Source: Chitinophaga oryziterrae
GTDB lineage: Bacteria > Bacteroidota > Bacteroidia > Chitinophagales > Chitinophagaceae
DNA length: 64,000 nt
Direction of reading: 5' to 3'
Assembly: GCF_009758125.1 (NCBI RefSeq)
Contig: NZ_WRXO01000002.1
Coordinates: 62,001 to 126,000, forward strand
The position numbers and the translations under genes were made by a program. How positions within the stretch are numbered: the stretch's first letter is position 1; every line of letters begins with the position of its first letter. Positions 55,325 through 64,000 of this stretch are shown one piece after another. The notes below the pieces were generated by a model. It searched no databases. It was not told where the DNA came from and saw nothing but the letters and a program-made list of their open reading frames with translations.

Positions 55325-56413
55325 TCAGGTGAAACGTTTTCTTACGATAGAATAGAACTGCTTAACGATGTGGTTCTGATCTACCCAACCCTGACGGATT
55401 TTGAGTTCTCTTTCAATCCAGTATTCTGCTTCCTGTAAGGAATGGAATTCATTGATTGTTTTGATAGAGCGTTCGTAAGTGTCTATATCTCCGCGGAACA
55501 ATTCCTGGATGAACTGGAATTTATCGTTGATACCTATGGCATGACGAAGGTCTTTTATAGGCATTTCACCCAGTCTGTCTGCCAGTTCTACCTGGCTCTG
55601 ACGGAAGCGTTCGTTTAAGGAAGTTGTATTTTGAGCTACGCGCTGGTTAAGTTCTTTGAGTTCTTTATGCAGGCCGTTGTTATTTTCTGGCCTGTTGTTC
55701 TGCTCTGTTTGGGAGTATAAGGTGATCATGGCCGGCTTTTTCTCTTCAGGGACCTCTGGTATGGGGGCCGGAGGCGGAGGAGGAATTGCAGATGGCCTGT
55801 GAGGTATCTGTTCGGCGACTGGCTTAGGTTCAACCGGCGCTGCTTTTTGCTCCGCAATTGGATGATAAGCCACTGGCTCAGAGGCTTTTGCCGGTTGGTA
55901 ATCAGGCACCTGAACAGCCTTGGCTACCGGTTCAGGAGCTTGCTGAGGCTGATAAGCCTGATATTCGGGTTTCTGTTCTGCAACTGGCTGAGGTACAACC
56001 GGTTTAGGCTGATAAGCCTGATGTTCGGGAGGGACCTGCGTAGCTGTTGATGGTATAACCGGCTGATATACCGGTTTCGGCTCAGGCTTTTGTTCAACAA
56101 CCAGCTGTTGAGGTTCGGCAACCCTTACAGGAGGTTCAAACTCAGGTATTTTTGCAACAGCAACCGCCTTAGCAGGTACTTTCTCAGTATAATTATAGTT
56201 ATTTGGATATCCGTTTGCAGATTCAGTCAGTGTTGCCGAAGGCATGATCACAGCGATATGGCTGGATTCACGATGACCTTCCTGCTTTTGTCTGTTGCGG
56301 GTCTGTGTTATTTCAGCCTGCAGCAGTTGTACATAATAAGATATGGACTGCAATCCGGCATTTGAATTCTTTAATTCCTGTAACTTGTCAATTAATGCAC
56401 TTATTTTTTCCAT
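55325..56413 (-). CDS. Conserved Bacteroidota protein with Pro/Gln-rich middle
   Basis: A 362-residue protein of unknown function. Residues 1-45 are helical (ISALIDKLQELKNSN, YYVQLLQAEITQT). About 85-235 is a low-complexity segment of PV-, YQP- and EQKP-type repeats. About 262-362 is a conserved helical domain (MPIKDLRHAIGINDKFQFIQ, LFRGDIDTYERSIKTIN, ERELKIRQGW) that I recall in many Bacteroidota proteins. No signal peptide or membrane span is seen. It converges on waaA with 5 bases between. Confidence 0.85.
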   Translation of the reverse strand: MEKISALIDKLQELKNSNAGLQSISYYVQLLQAEITQTRNRQKQEGHRESSHIAVIMPSATLTESANGYPNNYNYTEKVPAKAVAVAKIPEFEPPVRVAEPQQLVVEQKPEPKPVYQPVIPSTATQVPPEHQAYQPKPVVPQPVAEQKPEYQAYQPQQAPEPVAKAVQVPDYQPAKASEPVAYHPIAEQKAAPVEPKPVAEQIPHRPSAIPPPPPAPIPEVPEEKKPAMITLYSQTEQNNRPENNNGLHKELKELNQRVAQNTTSLNERFRQSQVELADRLGEMPIKDLRHAIGINDKFQFIQELFRGDIDTYERSIKTINEFHSLQEAEYWIERELKIRQGWVDQNHIVKQFYSIVRKRFT

Positions 56414-56541
56414 AGTCTAAAAAAAAATAAATTGAATGCAAAATGCGTTCCATGCTTAATTGTTAACGCCTGTATCGGAGAATTTATTTTACTTGCATAA
56501 AGTTATATCTTTTAATTAACTGTAAATCACAATAGTATAAT

Positions 56542-57111
56542 ATGTTTATTGAACCTTCTCTTGCAGGAGGGCGAAGGGGGTGGATCGAAGTTATCTGTGG
56601 CTCAATGTTTTCGGGAAAAACGGAGGAGTTGATCAGGCGATTGAAACGTGCCCGCATTGCCAATTTAAAAATAGAGATTTTTAAACCAGGTATTGATACC
56701 CGTTATGATTTACAGCATCTTGTATCTCATGATGAGAGTAAGATAATGAGTACTCCTATCGAGAATTCACAACAGATCTTATTGCTGGCTCAGGATGTAG
56801 ATGTAGTGGGAATAGATGAAGCACAATTCTTTGATGGAGAACTCCCTTATGTATGTGACCAACTGGCGCTGAGGGGAATCCGTGTGATTATAGCCGGTCT
56901 GGATATGGATTATCTGGGCAAGCCTTTCGGACAGATGCCTTTTCTGCTGGCTAAAGCCGATTATATTACCAAGCTGCACGCCATCTGTATGAAATGCGGG
57001 AATATTGCGAATTACTCTTATCGTAAAACAGCAGATACCAATACAGTGCTGTTAGGGGAAACAGACCTGTACGAACCAAGGTGCAGACATTGTTATTACG
57101 AAGTGAAATAA
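56542..57111 (+). CDS. tdk: Thymidine kinase
   Basis: A 189-residue type II thymidine kinase, phosphorylating thymidine for salvage. P-loop GSMFSGKT at residues 20-27, DEAQFF, and a zinc-binding pair CMKCG and CRHC near the C-terminus. The lasso segment [14 protein letters not shown] is intact. It ends one base before the convergent gtrA gene with no terminator. Confidence 0.97.
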   Translation: MFIEPSLAGGRRGWIEVICGSMFSGKTEELIRRLKRARIANLKIEIFKPGIDTRYDLQHLVSHDESKIMSTPIENSQQILLLAQDVDVVGIDEAQFFDGELPYVCDQLALRGIRVIIAGLDMDYLGKPFGQMPFLLAKADYITKLHAICMKCGNIANYSYRKTADTNTVLLGETDLYEPRCRHCYYEVK

Positions 57112-57112
57112 C

Positions 57113-57595
57113 TTATTCTACGGGAGCTTTTACTTTGAATGTGAATTTCTTCTGCGTCAGGTAACTGAAGCCAACTACAAAAATGGTCGTTAATACTTTT
57201 GCGATGGTCGGGAAAATATGAAATTGTTCTACGAACAGTTTCATAAACCCGTAGTTGAGGCATATGCAAATACCTACCAGCATAAAATAACGCATCAGTT
57301 GTACCCTTCCCCTGAGATTGGATTCGGAGAATACAATGTATTTACTGAGCAGGAAACCTGTAGGGAAAGTAACGGCCAGAGACATGAAGAGGGCGGCAAT
57401 ATGTGCTCCTATCGTAATAAATGGGAGATAGACGGTCTGTTGGTGTAATACAAAGTTATAACACACAAAGTATAAAAATATGTCCAATGCAGTATTCCCG
57501 CCCCCGCAAGCCAGGTAGCGGAACGTTTGCAGTGGCATTAGTTTGGCGAAAGGACGGTAAAAGAAGTCAATCACCATTAAAATAAACGTTCTCAT
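57113..57595 (-). CDS. GtrA family membrane protein
   Basis: A 160-residue protein with four membrane spans. GtrA family traits: FRYLACGGGNTALDIFLYF, ITIGAHIAALFMSLAVTFP, FPTGFLLSKYIVF and the C-terminal FSYLTQKKFTF. Members flip lipid-linked sugars or phosphate carriers for cell-surface polysaccharide. The ATG 57595 is the family start; longer readings overlap the accC end. Confidence 0.88.
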   Translation of the reverse strand: MRTFILMVIDFFYRPFAKLMPLQTFRYLACGGGNTALDIFLYFVCYNFVLHQQTVYLPFITIGAHIAALFMSLAVTFPTGFLLSKYIVFSESNLRGRVQLMRYFMLVGICICLNYGFMKLFVEQFHIFPTIAKVLTTIFVVGFSYLTQKKFTFKVKAPVE

Positions 57596-57654
57596 ATCAA
57601 AAATGTACGGGACAAAACTAGCAAGATTTACCGTTACTAGACTGCGCTTTAGAA

Positions 57655-59139
57655 TTATCTTAACAACTTCCGGGTTTTCCACTTGCCAGATTGTTGATTT
57701 ACCGGTGATTGCCGGGCTTTGCGCTGTTCCTGCTGCCATATTTGCACAGCGAGTATGGCGGCGGCCCGGGCCTCATCCGGCACCGGATGCTGCAGTGATT
57801 CCGGGGTAAAATACTTCCCTATAAAGTTGGTGTCAAACTGTCCGTTGATAAATGCCGGTTGCTGTAAAGCCCATCTTCCGAAAGATAACGTTGTACGTAT
57901 ACCTTTTATTTGATATTCATCGATGGCCCGTAATAATCTTTCCCTTGCTTCCTCGCGGGTGGTTCCCCAGGCAATCAGTTTAGCAATCATGGGATCATAA
58001 TAGATAGGGATGTCCATACCGGATTCGTACCCGTCATCTACACGTATCCCATATCCCTGCGGACGGATATACGTACTTAGTTTACCGGTATCAGGGAGGA
58101 AGTTATTGGCAGGGTCTTCTGCACAAATGCGCAGTTCAATAGCCGCACCATTAATGGACAGGCTTTCCTGGTTAAAGGAGAGTTGTTCTCCGCGGGCTAC
58201 GCGGATCTGCTCTTTTACCAGGTCTAGTCCGGTGATCATTTCCGTAACAGGGTGTTCGACCTGTAAACGGGTGTTCATCTCCAGAAAATAAAATTTCAAC
58301 TGTTCATCTACCAGAAATTCTACTGTACCTGCGCCATAATAATTACAGGCGCGGGCTACATCCAGGGCACATTTACCCATAGCGGAACGGATGTCAGGCG
58401 TCAGGCAGGAAGAAGGGGCTTCTTCTATCAGTTTCTGATGTCTGCGTTGTATAGAGCATTCACGTTCAAACAGATACACGTAATTGCCATGCTGGTCGCC
58501 CAGGATCTGGATCTCTATATGGCGCGGTGCGCTGACATATTTTTCTATAAATACGGCATCATCTCCAAAAGCGCTCATTGCCTCACTTTTCGCCAGGCGG
58601 ATCTGTTCTTCCAGTTCTTCCGGGGCATTCACCACCCGCATACCTTTACCGCCACCACCGGCAGAAGCCTTGATCAGAATAGGGAAGCCGGTGGTCTTCA
58701 CCACTTCCTTCGCCTCTTCCAGGCTGCGTAAAGGAGTTTCTGTACCGGGAACCATGGGCACACCAAATTTCTGTGCCGCCTGTTTGGCCGCCAGTTTGCT
58801 ACCCATCATTTCTATGGCAGCAGCGCTGGGACCGATAAATATGATGCCGGCATCTGCCACAGCCTGTGCAAAACGGGCATTTTCGCTCAGAAAGCCATAG
58901 CCGGGATGAATGGCGTCAGCACCTGTCTGCTTTGCGGCAGCTATAATTTTATCTCCCAGGAGATATGACTGATTAGAAGGAGGGGGGCCTATACATACTG
59001 CTTCGTCTGCATATTGCACAAAGGGCATGGTGCGGTCTGCCTCAGAATACACTGCCACAGTTCCTATGCCCATTTCTCTGGCCGATCTCATGATCCTTAA
59101 AGCTATTTCACCACGGTTAGCTACCAGTATTTTTTTCAT
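57655..59139 (-). CDS. accC: Biotin carboxylase subunit of an acyl-CoA carboxylase
   Basis: A 494-residue ATP-grasp enzyme that carboxylates biotin. MKKILVANRGEIALRIMRSA begins the family. Key motifs: KASAGGGGKGMRVV, HIEIQILGDQHGNYVY, ERECSIQRRHQKLIEEAPS, and NTRLQVEHPVTEMITG. The C-terminus runs about 40 residues beyond E. coli AccC, which is common in the propionyl-CoA carboxylase type of Bacteroidota. The carboxyltransferase and biotin carrier genes are not adjacent. ATG 59139 is preferred to 59181. Confidence 0.95.
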   Translation of the reverse strand: MKKILVANRGEIALRIMRSAREMGIGTVAVYSEADRTMPFVQYADEAVCIGPPPSNQSYLLGDKIIAAAKQTGADAIHPGYGFLSENARFAQAVADAGIIFIGPSAAAIEMMGSKLAAKQAAQKFGVPMVPGTETPLRSLEEAKEVVKTTGFPILIKASAGGGGKGMRVVNAPEELEEQIRLAKSEAMSAFGDDAVFIEKYVSAPRHIEIQILGDQHGNYVYLFERECSIQRRHQKLIEEAPSSCLTPDIRSAMGKCALDVARACNYYGAGTVEFLVDEQLKFYFLEMNTRLQVEHPVTEMITGLDLVKEQIRVARGEQLSFNQESLSINGAAIELRICAEDPANNFLPDTGKLSTYIRPQGYGIRVDDGYESGMDIPIYYDPMIAKLIAWGTTREEARERLLRAIDEYQIKGIRTTLSFGRWALQQPAFINGQFDTNFIGKYFTPESLQHPVPDEARAAAILAVQIWQQEQRKARQSPVNQQSGKWKTRKLLR

Positions 59140-59181
59140 GGAAGCGAATATAGCGGAAAAAACAACTTGCACGCTATTCAC

Positions 59182-59189
59182 TATCTTTG
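59182..59189 (+). promoter_or_regulatory. Candidate -7 box directly before ccmB
   Basis: TATCTTTG matches TAnnTTTG and ends 7 bases before the ccmB ATG at 59197, so transcription would start at or next to the start codon. No TTTG at the expected -33 distance. Confidence 0.4.
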
Positions 59190-59196
59190 CGGCAAC

Positions 59197-59862
59197 ATGA
59201 AATCCACTGCATTACATCAAACCATTACACTTGTAAAAAAGGATATATTACTGGAATTGCGTCAGAAGTACGCTTTTTATGGTATCCTCTTATACATTGT
59301 ATCTACTGTGTTTGTAATCAACCTGATGATAGGTAAGCCGGAAGAAAAAATATGGAATGCGCTCTTTTGGGTGGTGCAGTTATTCGTTTCTGTGAATGCG
59401 ATCGCCAAAAGTTTTATGCAGGAGAACAGGGGGCGGCTGTTATATTTCTATTCCCTGGTACATCCGCGCAGTTTCATTGCAGCCAAGCTGATATATAATA
59501 TCCTGCTGATGGCCATTATGAGCATCATCACCCTGGTATGTTGTGTGATGTTCCTTGGCAACCCCATTATTAATATATGGTACTTCCTGGGAGTAATCAT
59601 GCTGGGGGGCATCAGTTTATCCCTGTTGTTCACCATGCTGGCGGCCATTGCGGCACAGGCCAATCAGAATGCAGCCCTGATGGCTATTATGGGTTTTCCT
59701 ATCATGTTACCCCTGCTGATGATGTTATCCAGCATCGCCCGTTCTTCCTTTATCATTGTTTATCAGCCTGGTTTACCTAAACTATTCCTGATGATGGGCA
59801 GTATGGATGTGCTGATCATTGCGCTATCTATGGTATTATTTCCTTTCCTGTGGAAGGATTAG
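59197..59862 (+). CDS. ccmB: Heme exporter protein CcmB
   Basis: A 221-residue membrane protein with six spans, the permease of the CcmAB heme transporter in cytochrome c maturation system I. Signatures: LVKKDILLELRQKYAFYGIL, SFMQENRGRLLYFYSLVHPR and MAIMGFPIMLPLLMM. The start at 59197 fits the family. The ATPase ccmA is not adjacent. ccmC follows 91 bases downstream. Confidence 0.92.
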   Translation: MKSTALHQTITLVKKDILLELRQKYAFYGILLYIVSTVFVINLMIGKPEEKIWNALFWVVQLFVSVNAIAKSFMQENRGRLLYFYSLVHPRSFIAAKLIYNILLMAIMSIITLVCCVMFLGNPIINIWYFLGVIMLGGISLSLLFTMLAAIAAQANQNAALMAIMGFPIMLPLLMMLSSIARSSFIIVYQPGLPKLFLMMGSMDVLIIALSMVLFPFLWKD

Positions 59863-59953
59863 GATCAATCTGCTATCCCATTATAATCAGTTTACAGGAT
59901 TTTGAGATTAGTAATAAAACCTGTAGGTTTGCCCCGAATATAGTTCGTTTAAA

Positions 59954-60616
59954 ATGGCAAAGCACTGGTGGAAAGCTTTAGCGGTATTAATTCTTACATA
60001 CACGATAATAGCCGGATTTACGCATAAAATACCGATCATCGGTACCAACGGACAATCATCCCGCGGACTCTACTTTCATGTACCCATGTGGGTCTGTATG
60101 TATACAATGTTCACCATTTCTGTAATCAACTCTTTACGTTATCTGTCTGGTTATGATCTCCGTAAGGATGCACTGGCCAGTGCAGCAGGTGGTGTGGGTG
60201 TATTTTATGGTGTGCTGGGTTTTGCTACAGGTACTTTATGGGCTACTTACACCTGGGGGAGTACTTTCACCAGTGACCCGAAGCAGATGTTAACTGCTGT
60301 GGCGTTGCTCATTTATATGGCCTACCTGGTATTGCGTATGTCTATCTCAGACATCGACAAAAGGGCCAGGATCTCTGCTGTATTCAATATTTTTGCATTT
60401 GCTTTGTTGATCCCCTTGACATACATTATTCCGCGTATGGTAGATTCCTTGCATCCCGGTAGTGCCTCCACGCCTGGTTTTGCATCTAAAGACACGGATA
60501 ATAATATGAAAATGGTATTATATCCTGCGTTTATCGGATGGACGTTGCTCAGTGTCTGGATATTTACCCTCGTTGTTCGCTACAAAAAGTTAGAGCTAAA
60601 AAATATTTTTAAATGA
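59954..60616 (+). CDS. ccmC: Cytochrome c biogenesis protein CcmC-like
   Basis: A 220-residue heme-handling membrane protein with six spans. The tryptophan-rich periplasmic motif reads TGTLWATYTWGSTFTSDPKQ, a variant of the WWD domain. The axial His is in YFHVPMWVCM, and a second His lies in VDSLHPGS. It presents heme for cytochrome c maturation. It overlaps the ccmD-like gene by 4 bases. Confidence 0.9.
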   Translation: MAKHWWKALAVLILTYTIIAGFTHKIPIIGTNGQSSRGLYFHVPMWVCMYTMFTISVINSLRYLSGYDLRKDALASAAGGVGVFYGVLGFATGTLWATYTWGSTFTSDPKQMLTAVALLIYMAYLVLRMSISDIDKRARISAVFNIFAFALLIPLTYIIPRMVDSLHPGSASTPGFASKDTDNNMKMVLYPAFIGWTLLSVWIFTLVVRYKKLELKNIFK

Positions 60617-60855
60617 TCAACAAAGCGTTTTCCTTTTGCTGCACTTGCGTACTGTTACTGCTTTCTTTATTAGCGAATGCGCAGCAGCAGAATACGGAGA
60701 AAGGGCCCGTAAATGAATTCTTCCGCAGCAATGATAAGATTTATGTGATAGTAGGGGTACTACTGATCATCTTTGCCGGCATTATCATATTCCTGATTTC
60801 GCTGGAACGTAAGATCAGTAGGCTGGAGCGGCGCGATCATCAGGAGAGGCAATAA
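60613..60855 (+). CDS. CcmD-like small membrane protein
   Basis: An 80-residue protein with signal-like N-terminus (to LLANAQQQ), one membrane segment (IYVIVGVLLIIFAGIIIFLI) and a basic helical tail (ERKISRLERRDHQ). It overlaps ccmC by 4 bases. Position and shape fit CcmD, which holds heme-loaded CcmE; sequence identity is too low to be sure. Confidence 0.75.
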   Translation: MINKAFSFCCTCVLLLLSLLANAQQQNTEKGPVNEFFRSNDKIYVIVGVLLIIFAGIIIFLISLERKISRLERRDHQERQ

Positions 60856-60894
60856 GTCCAACTACATATATTTATACCAAAACAAATTCTACTT

Positions 60895-62313
60895 ATGGCG
60901 CAGGAACAAAACATGGACTTCTTTCAAAGTGTTGAAAGAAGCTTCGACAAAGCCGCACAATTCACGAAATGGGAAAATGGCATTCTGGAACAGATCAAAG
61001 CCTGTAATGCTGTGTACCGTATGAAATTCCCGGTACGCGTAGGTGATACCATTGAGGTTATCGAAGCCTACCGTGTACAACACTCTCATCACAAACTGCC
61101 ATGTAAAGGTGGTATCCGTTTCAGTGAAGCGGTAAACCAGGACGAGGTAATGGCCCTGGCAGCCCTCATGACATACAAATGTGCGATCGTTAACGTACCG
61201 TTCGGTGGCGCTAAAGGTGGTATCAAAATCAATCCCCGCAATTACACTCCTTTCCAGCTGGAAAACATTACCCGCCGCTATACTGCTGAACTGGTAAAGA
61301 AAAACTTTATAGGACCCGGCGTAGACGTACCCGCTCCTGATTATGGTACCGGTGAAAGAGAAATGAGCTGGATACTGGATACTTACATGAGCTTACGCCC
61401 GGGAGAAGTAGACGGTTACGGTTGTGTGACTGGTAAACCGCTTTCACAGGGTGGTGTCCGTGGTCGTAAAGAAGCTACTGGTTTAGGCGTATTCTATGGC
61501 CTGCAGGAGCTTTGCAATATCAAGGAAGACATGAAGAAAGTAGGCCTGGAACCCGGTATACTGGGTAAAAAAGTGATCGTACAGGGTATGGGTAACGTAG
61601 GTTATCATGCTGCCAAGTACTTCCACGAAGCAGGTGCTATCATAGTAGGGCTCATCGAGTGGGATGGCGCTATCTACAACGAGCAGGGAATGGACCCTGA
61701 TAAGGTATTAAAGCACAGGAATGACACCGGTTCTATCATCAACTATCCTGGTGCTACCAACCTGAAAAAGAATACAGACGGTCTGGAAATGGAATGTGAT
61801 ATCCTGATCCCGGCAGCGCTGGAACAGGTGATCCACAAAGGCAATGCGGCTAATATTAAAGCCCGCATTATCGGAGAGGCTGCGAATGGTCCTATTACAC
61901 CGGAAGCAGATGAGATCCTGAGTAAAAAAGGGGTGATCGTAGTACCGGACATGTTCCTGAATGCAGGTGGTGTAACCGTATCATACTTCGAGTGGCTGAA
62001 GAACCTGAGCCATGTACGTTATGGCCGTTTGGGCAAACGCTTCGATGAAAATATGAATATTCATATCCTGGGGGTAATTGAAGATCTGACCGGTAAAAAG
62101 GTATCGGAAAGAGAACGGAAATTTATAGCGCATGGTGCGGATGAATTAGATCTGGTATATTCCGGTCTGGAAGAAACCATGCATGCTGCGCTGCATGAAG
62201 TGCGTGAAATAATGGTCGGTAATAATAATATACATGATATGCGTACCGCTGCTTATGTATGTGCTATTGATAAAGTAGGTGCTGCTTACGAACAATTAGG
62301 TATTTTCCCTTGA
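60895..62313 (+). CDS. gdhA: Glutamate dehydrogenase
   Basis: A 472-residue Glu/Leu/Phe dehydrogenase linking glutamate and 2-oxoglutarate. [18 protein letters not shown] and [17 protein letters not shown] hold the substrate lysines, [18 protein letters not shown] the catalytic Asp. The Rossmann motif [19 protein letters not shown] follows. Length and segments fit the hexameric NAD(P)-enzyme. It ends at a strong terminator. Confidence 0.96.
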   Translation: MAQEQNMDFFQSVERSFDKAAQFTKWENGILEQIKACNAVYRMKFPVRVGDTIEVIEAYRVQHSHHKLPCKGGIRFSEAVNQDEVMALAALMTYKCAIVNVPFGGAKGGIKINPRNYTPFQLENITRRYTAELVKKNFIGPGVDVPAPDYGTGEREMSWILDTYMSLRPGEVDGYGCVTGKPLSQGGVRGRKEATGLGVFYGLQELCNIKEDMKKVGLEPGILGKKVIVQGMGNVGYHAAKYFHEAGAIIVGLIEWDGAIYNEQGMDPDKVLKHRNDTGSIINYPGATNLKKNTDGLEMECDILIPAALEQVIHKGNAANIKARIIGEAANGPITPEADEILSKKGVIVVPDMFLNAGGVTVSYFEWLKNLSHVRYGRLGKRFDENMNIHILGVIEDLTGKKVSERERKFIAHGADELDLVYSGLEETMHAALHEVREIMVGNNNIHDMRTAAYVCAIDKVGAAYEQLGIFP

Positions 62314-62335
62314 TGGGTCGTTTGTTTATACAAAG

Positions 62336-62369
62336 AAAAAGGACTGTTCTTTAGGACAGTCCTTTTTTT
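62336..62369. terminator. Terminator between gdhA and the HsdR-N-like gene
   Basis: AAAAAGGACTGT pairs with ACAGTCCTTTTT around a short loop, flanked by A- and T-runs, so it can end transcription from both sides. Confidence 0.88.
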
Positions 62370-62805
62370 ATAAATGAGCTGGTAACTGCGGAATAAACGT
62401 CCATTGCTGCCCAATATGCTGGCAGCAAAAGGTATTTACTCCGTTTGTAATAACGAGATAGGCCGTGGGCAATACCATATGATAACGGATGACCTGTTCC
62501 AGGACGGTTTGAGTTAAAGCAACATTCATCTCCTTACATTCAATGATCATCCAGGGTTTCGTTTCTCTGTTATATACCACGATATCACAGCGTTTTTTCA
62601 TCTCTCCCAGGTAAATCTCTTTCTCTATTCCTATCAGAGAAGCAGGGTAGTTGAGCGTTTTTACCAGGTAATTGAGAAAATTCTGTCTTACCCACTCTTC
62701 CGGAGTTAGCACCACATTCTTTTTACGGTACCGGTCAAAGATGAAATCTCTGCCGGTTTCCCTTATTATTTTGAAATCAGGGGCAGGGAATTCTATAGCA
62801 ATCAT
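62368..62805 (-). CDS. HsdR N-terminal-like nuclease-fold protein
   Basis: A 145-residue protein of the stand-alone type I restriction enzyme R N-terminal family. LTPEEWVRQNFLNYLVKTLN, IEKEIYLGEMKKRCDIVVYN and PWMIIECKEMNVAL contain the PD-(D/E)xK-type residues (Asp, then ExK). Such proteins are common in Bacteroidota and are not linked to restriction; the function is unknown. ATG 62805 is chosen because upstream residues overlap the divergent AMP nucleosidase gene. It has no hsdM/hsdS neighbours. Confidence 0.85.
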   Translation of the reverse strand: MIAIEFPAPDFKIIRETGRDFIFDRYRKKNVVLTPEEWVRQNFLNYLVKTLNYPASLIGIEKEIYLGEMKKRCDIVVYNRETKPWMIIECKEMNVALTQTVLEQVIRYHMVLPTAYLVITNGVNTFCCQHIGQQWTFIPQLPAHL

Positions 62806-62859
62806 AGGGCGAAGGTAAGAAGATGGACTCTTTTTCGTATATTCGCTTGTCAAAAGGCT

Positions 62860-63630
62860 ATGAAGACAAAAGAAGAAATTGTAGCTAACTGGCTTCCCCG
62901 CTACACGGGAGAAAAACTCGAAAACTTTGGGTCTTATATTCTCCTGACCAACTTTAGTAATTACCTCACTTATTTTGCTGAATGGAACAACGTTGAGATC
63001 ATTGGTGCCGGTAAGCCCATGCAATGTGCTACCGCCGGTAATATCACCCTCATTAATTTTGGGATGGGCAGTCCCAGTGCTGCGACTGTAATGGACCTGC
63101 TGAGCGCTATTTCTCCCAAAGCCGCATTATTCCTTGGTAAATGCGGTGGTTTAAAGAAAAAGAATAACATAGGCGATTTGATCCTGCCCATTGCTGCTAT
63201 CAGGGGAGAGGGTACATCCAACGACTATTTCCCTCCAGAAGTACCGGCGCTTCCTGCTTTCGCCCTGCAAAAAGTAATTTCTACCACCATCCGTGAATAT
63301 GGCTGTGATTACTGGACAGGCACCTGTTACAGTACTAACCGCAGGGTATGGGAACATGATGTTGAGTTTAAGCGTTATCTGGAAAAGATCCGTGCAATGG
63401 CCGTAGACATGGAAACCGCCACTATCTTCTCTGTAGGCTTTTACAATAAGATCCCTACCGGGGCCCTGCTGCTGGTATCCGATCAGCCTATGGTACCGGA
63501 AGGCGTGAAAACAGAAGCAAGTGATAAGAAAGTAACCACTGAATTTGTGGAAAGACACCTGAGAATAGGTATCGATTCCCTGAAGAATCTTGGTAACAGC
63601 CACCAGACGGTAAGACATCTCCGATTTTAG
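62860..63630 (+). CDS. amn: AMP nucleosidase
   Basis: A 256-residue nucleoside-phosphorylase-fold enzyme. It cleaves AMP to adenine and ribose 5-phosphate. Signatures: NWLPRYTGEKLENFGSYILL at the start, INFGMGSPSAATVMDLLSA, FLGKCGGLKKKNNIGDLILP, and the ribose-binding MAVDMETATIFSVGF. It is the short form, lacking the N-terminal regulatory domain of E. coli Amn. Divergent from the HsdR-N-like gene. Confidence 0.93.
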   Translation: MKTKEEIVANWLPRYTGEKLENFGSYILLTNFSNYLTYFAEWNNVEIIGAGKPMQCATAGNITLINFGMGSPSAATVMDLLSAISPKAALFLGKCGGLKKKNNIGDLILPIAAIRGEGTSNDYFPPEVPALPAFALQKVISTTIREYGCDYWTGTCYSTNRRVWEHDVEFKRYLEKIRAMAVDMETATIFSVGFYNKIPTGALLLVSDQPMVPEGVKTEASDKKVTTEFVERHLRIGIDSLKNLGNSHQTVRHLRF

Positions 63631-63671
63631 ATTGTGATTCTGCGGATTGTTTCGTAATATGCCAACACTAA

Positions 63672-64000
63672 ATACTGGAATCTCTGCTATCAATCCGTAA
63701 TCTGACCGTTTCATTTCCTGGTACAATAGCCGTGAACGATATTTCACTGGATATTGGCACCAGCGAAATTGTGGGCATAGTCGGAGAGTCCGGCTCCGGT
63801 AAATCTGTCACCGCCCTGTCTATCATGCGGCTGATACAGCCAACTGCCGGGAGTATGTTATATACAGCAGGCGATCAGCCGCCCGTTAACCTTTCAAACC
63901 TTTCTGAACAACAAATGCGTGCATGGCGGGGTAATGAAATCGCCATGATCTTCCAGGAACCAATGACTTCGCTGAATCCTTTGCATACCTGCGGCGCGCA
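63672..64000 (+). CDS. Oligopeptide-type ABC transporter ATPase, 5' part
   Basis: Truncated by the window end. About 109 codons read as the start of a DppD/OppD-type ATPase: SIRNLTVSFPGTIAVNDISL, the Walker A motif GESGSGKS, and the Q-loop region IAMIFQEPMTSLNP. The frame opens at 63672 just after a TAA; no ATG, GTG or TTG occurs before GTG 63732, which would cut the first strand. The real start may be CTG 63675 or 63684, or the ATG 63659 joined by a frameshift. Substrate is unknown; peptide uptake or export is likely. Confidence 0.85.
   Translation, partial: MLESLLSIRNLTVSFPGTIAVNDISLDIGTSEIVGIVGESGSGKSVTALSIMRLIQPTAGSMLYTAGDQPPVNLSNLSEQQMRAWRGNEIAMIFQEPMTSLNPLHTCGA

Noticed and set aside
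62368..62805. Restriction-modification system
   Set aside because: Only an HsdR-N-like domain is present, with no helicase, methylase or specificity gene; such solitary genes are common housekeeping members in Bacteroidota.

Overview
The window reads as a chromosomal segment of a Bacteroidota bacterium, most likely Chitinophagaceae and close to Chitinophaga. The reasons are a SusC/SusD pair, a GH144-type glucanase (the founding GH144 enzyme is from Chitinophaga pinensis), secreted GH20 and GH29 enzymes, start sites without Shine-Dalgarno sequences, and several matches to the Bacteroidota promoter (TTTG, about 19-21 bases, TAnnTTTG). No rRNA, tRNA, CRISPR array or intact insertion sequence was seen. 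Identifications come from reading the translations; no database search was run.

Layout. 1-197 (-): 5' end of a TonB-dependent receptor. 348-597: a consensus promoter followed by a tiny Cys-rich ORF (possible peptide gene). 908-4535: TonB-like protein and PEP carboxylase. 4632-10423: complete urease operon ureABC-EFGD plus a nickel permease. 10514-14191: gnd-zwf-pgl, the oxidative pentose phosphate pathway. 14347-20341: alpha-L-fucosidase, a membrane-anchored FMN glutamate-synthase-like protein (-) and a GH20 hexosaminidase. 20342-21104: gene-free, with a MITE-like nested palindrome and an 11-bp repeat array. 21105-24949: universal stress protein, then an mprF-acvB pair for making and hydrolysing lysyl-phosphatidylglycerol. 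25170-27758: AT-rich stretch of small regulators (HTH, LytTR, degenerate receiver-LuxR). 27972-33893: susC-susD-GH144 glucan locus.

33915-40846 is mostly minus strand: AraC regulator, small protein and siderophore-interacting flavoprotein; a sigma2-like/TM/TPR fusion; MarR regulator; mannonate dehydratase; glycerate 2-kinase; an LTxxQ-like periplasmic protein. 40996-45851: a pair of exported amidohydrolase-like proteins and a flavin/PNPOx-like protein. 45894-54044 (-): tyrS and a nucleotide-sugar operon (aminotransferase, UDP-glucose dehydrogenase, UDP-glucuronate decarboxylase, rfbB, rfbC, rfbD; no rfbA), presumably feeding surface polysaccharide. 54099 onward: Kdo transferase, a Pro/Gln-rich conserved protein, thymidine kinase, GtrA, biotin carboxylase, ccmB-ccmC-ccmD, glutamate dehydrogenase, an HsdR-N-like protein, AMP nucleosidase, and the start of an oligopeptide-type ABC ATPase cut by the window end.

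The most unusual items are the Cys-tailed mini-ORF behind a consensus promoter, the two intergenic 11-bp-period repeat/hairpin structures, the MITE-like element, the sigma2-TM-TPR fusion, the mprF-acvB pairing, and the amidohydrolase pair in which some domains have lost their metal ligands. No wholly new multi-gene system could be demonstrated.
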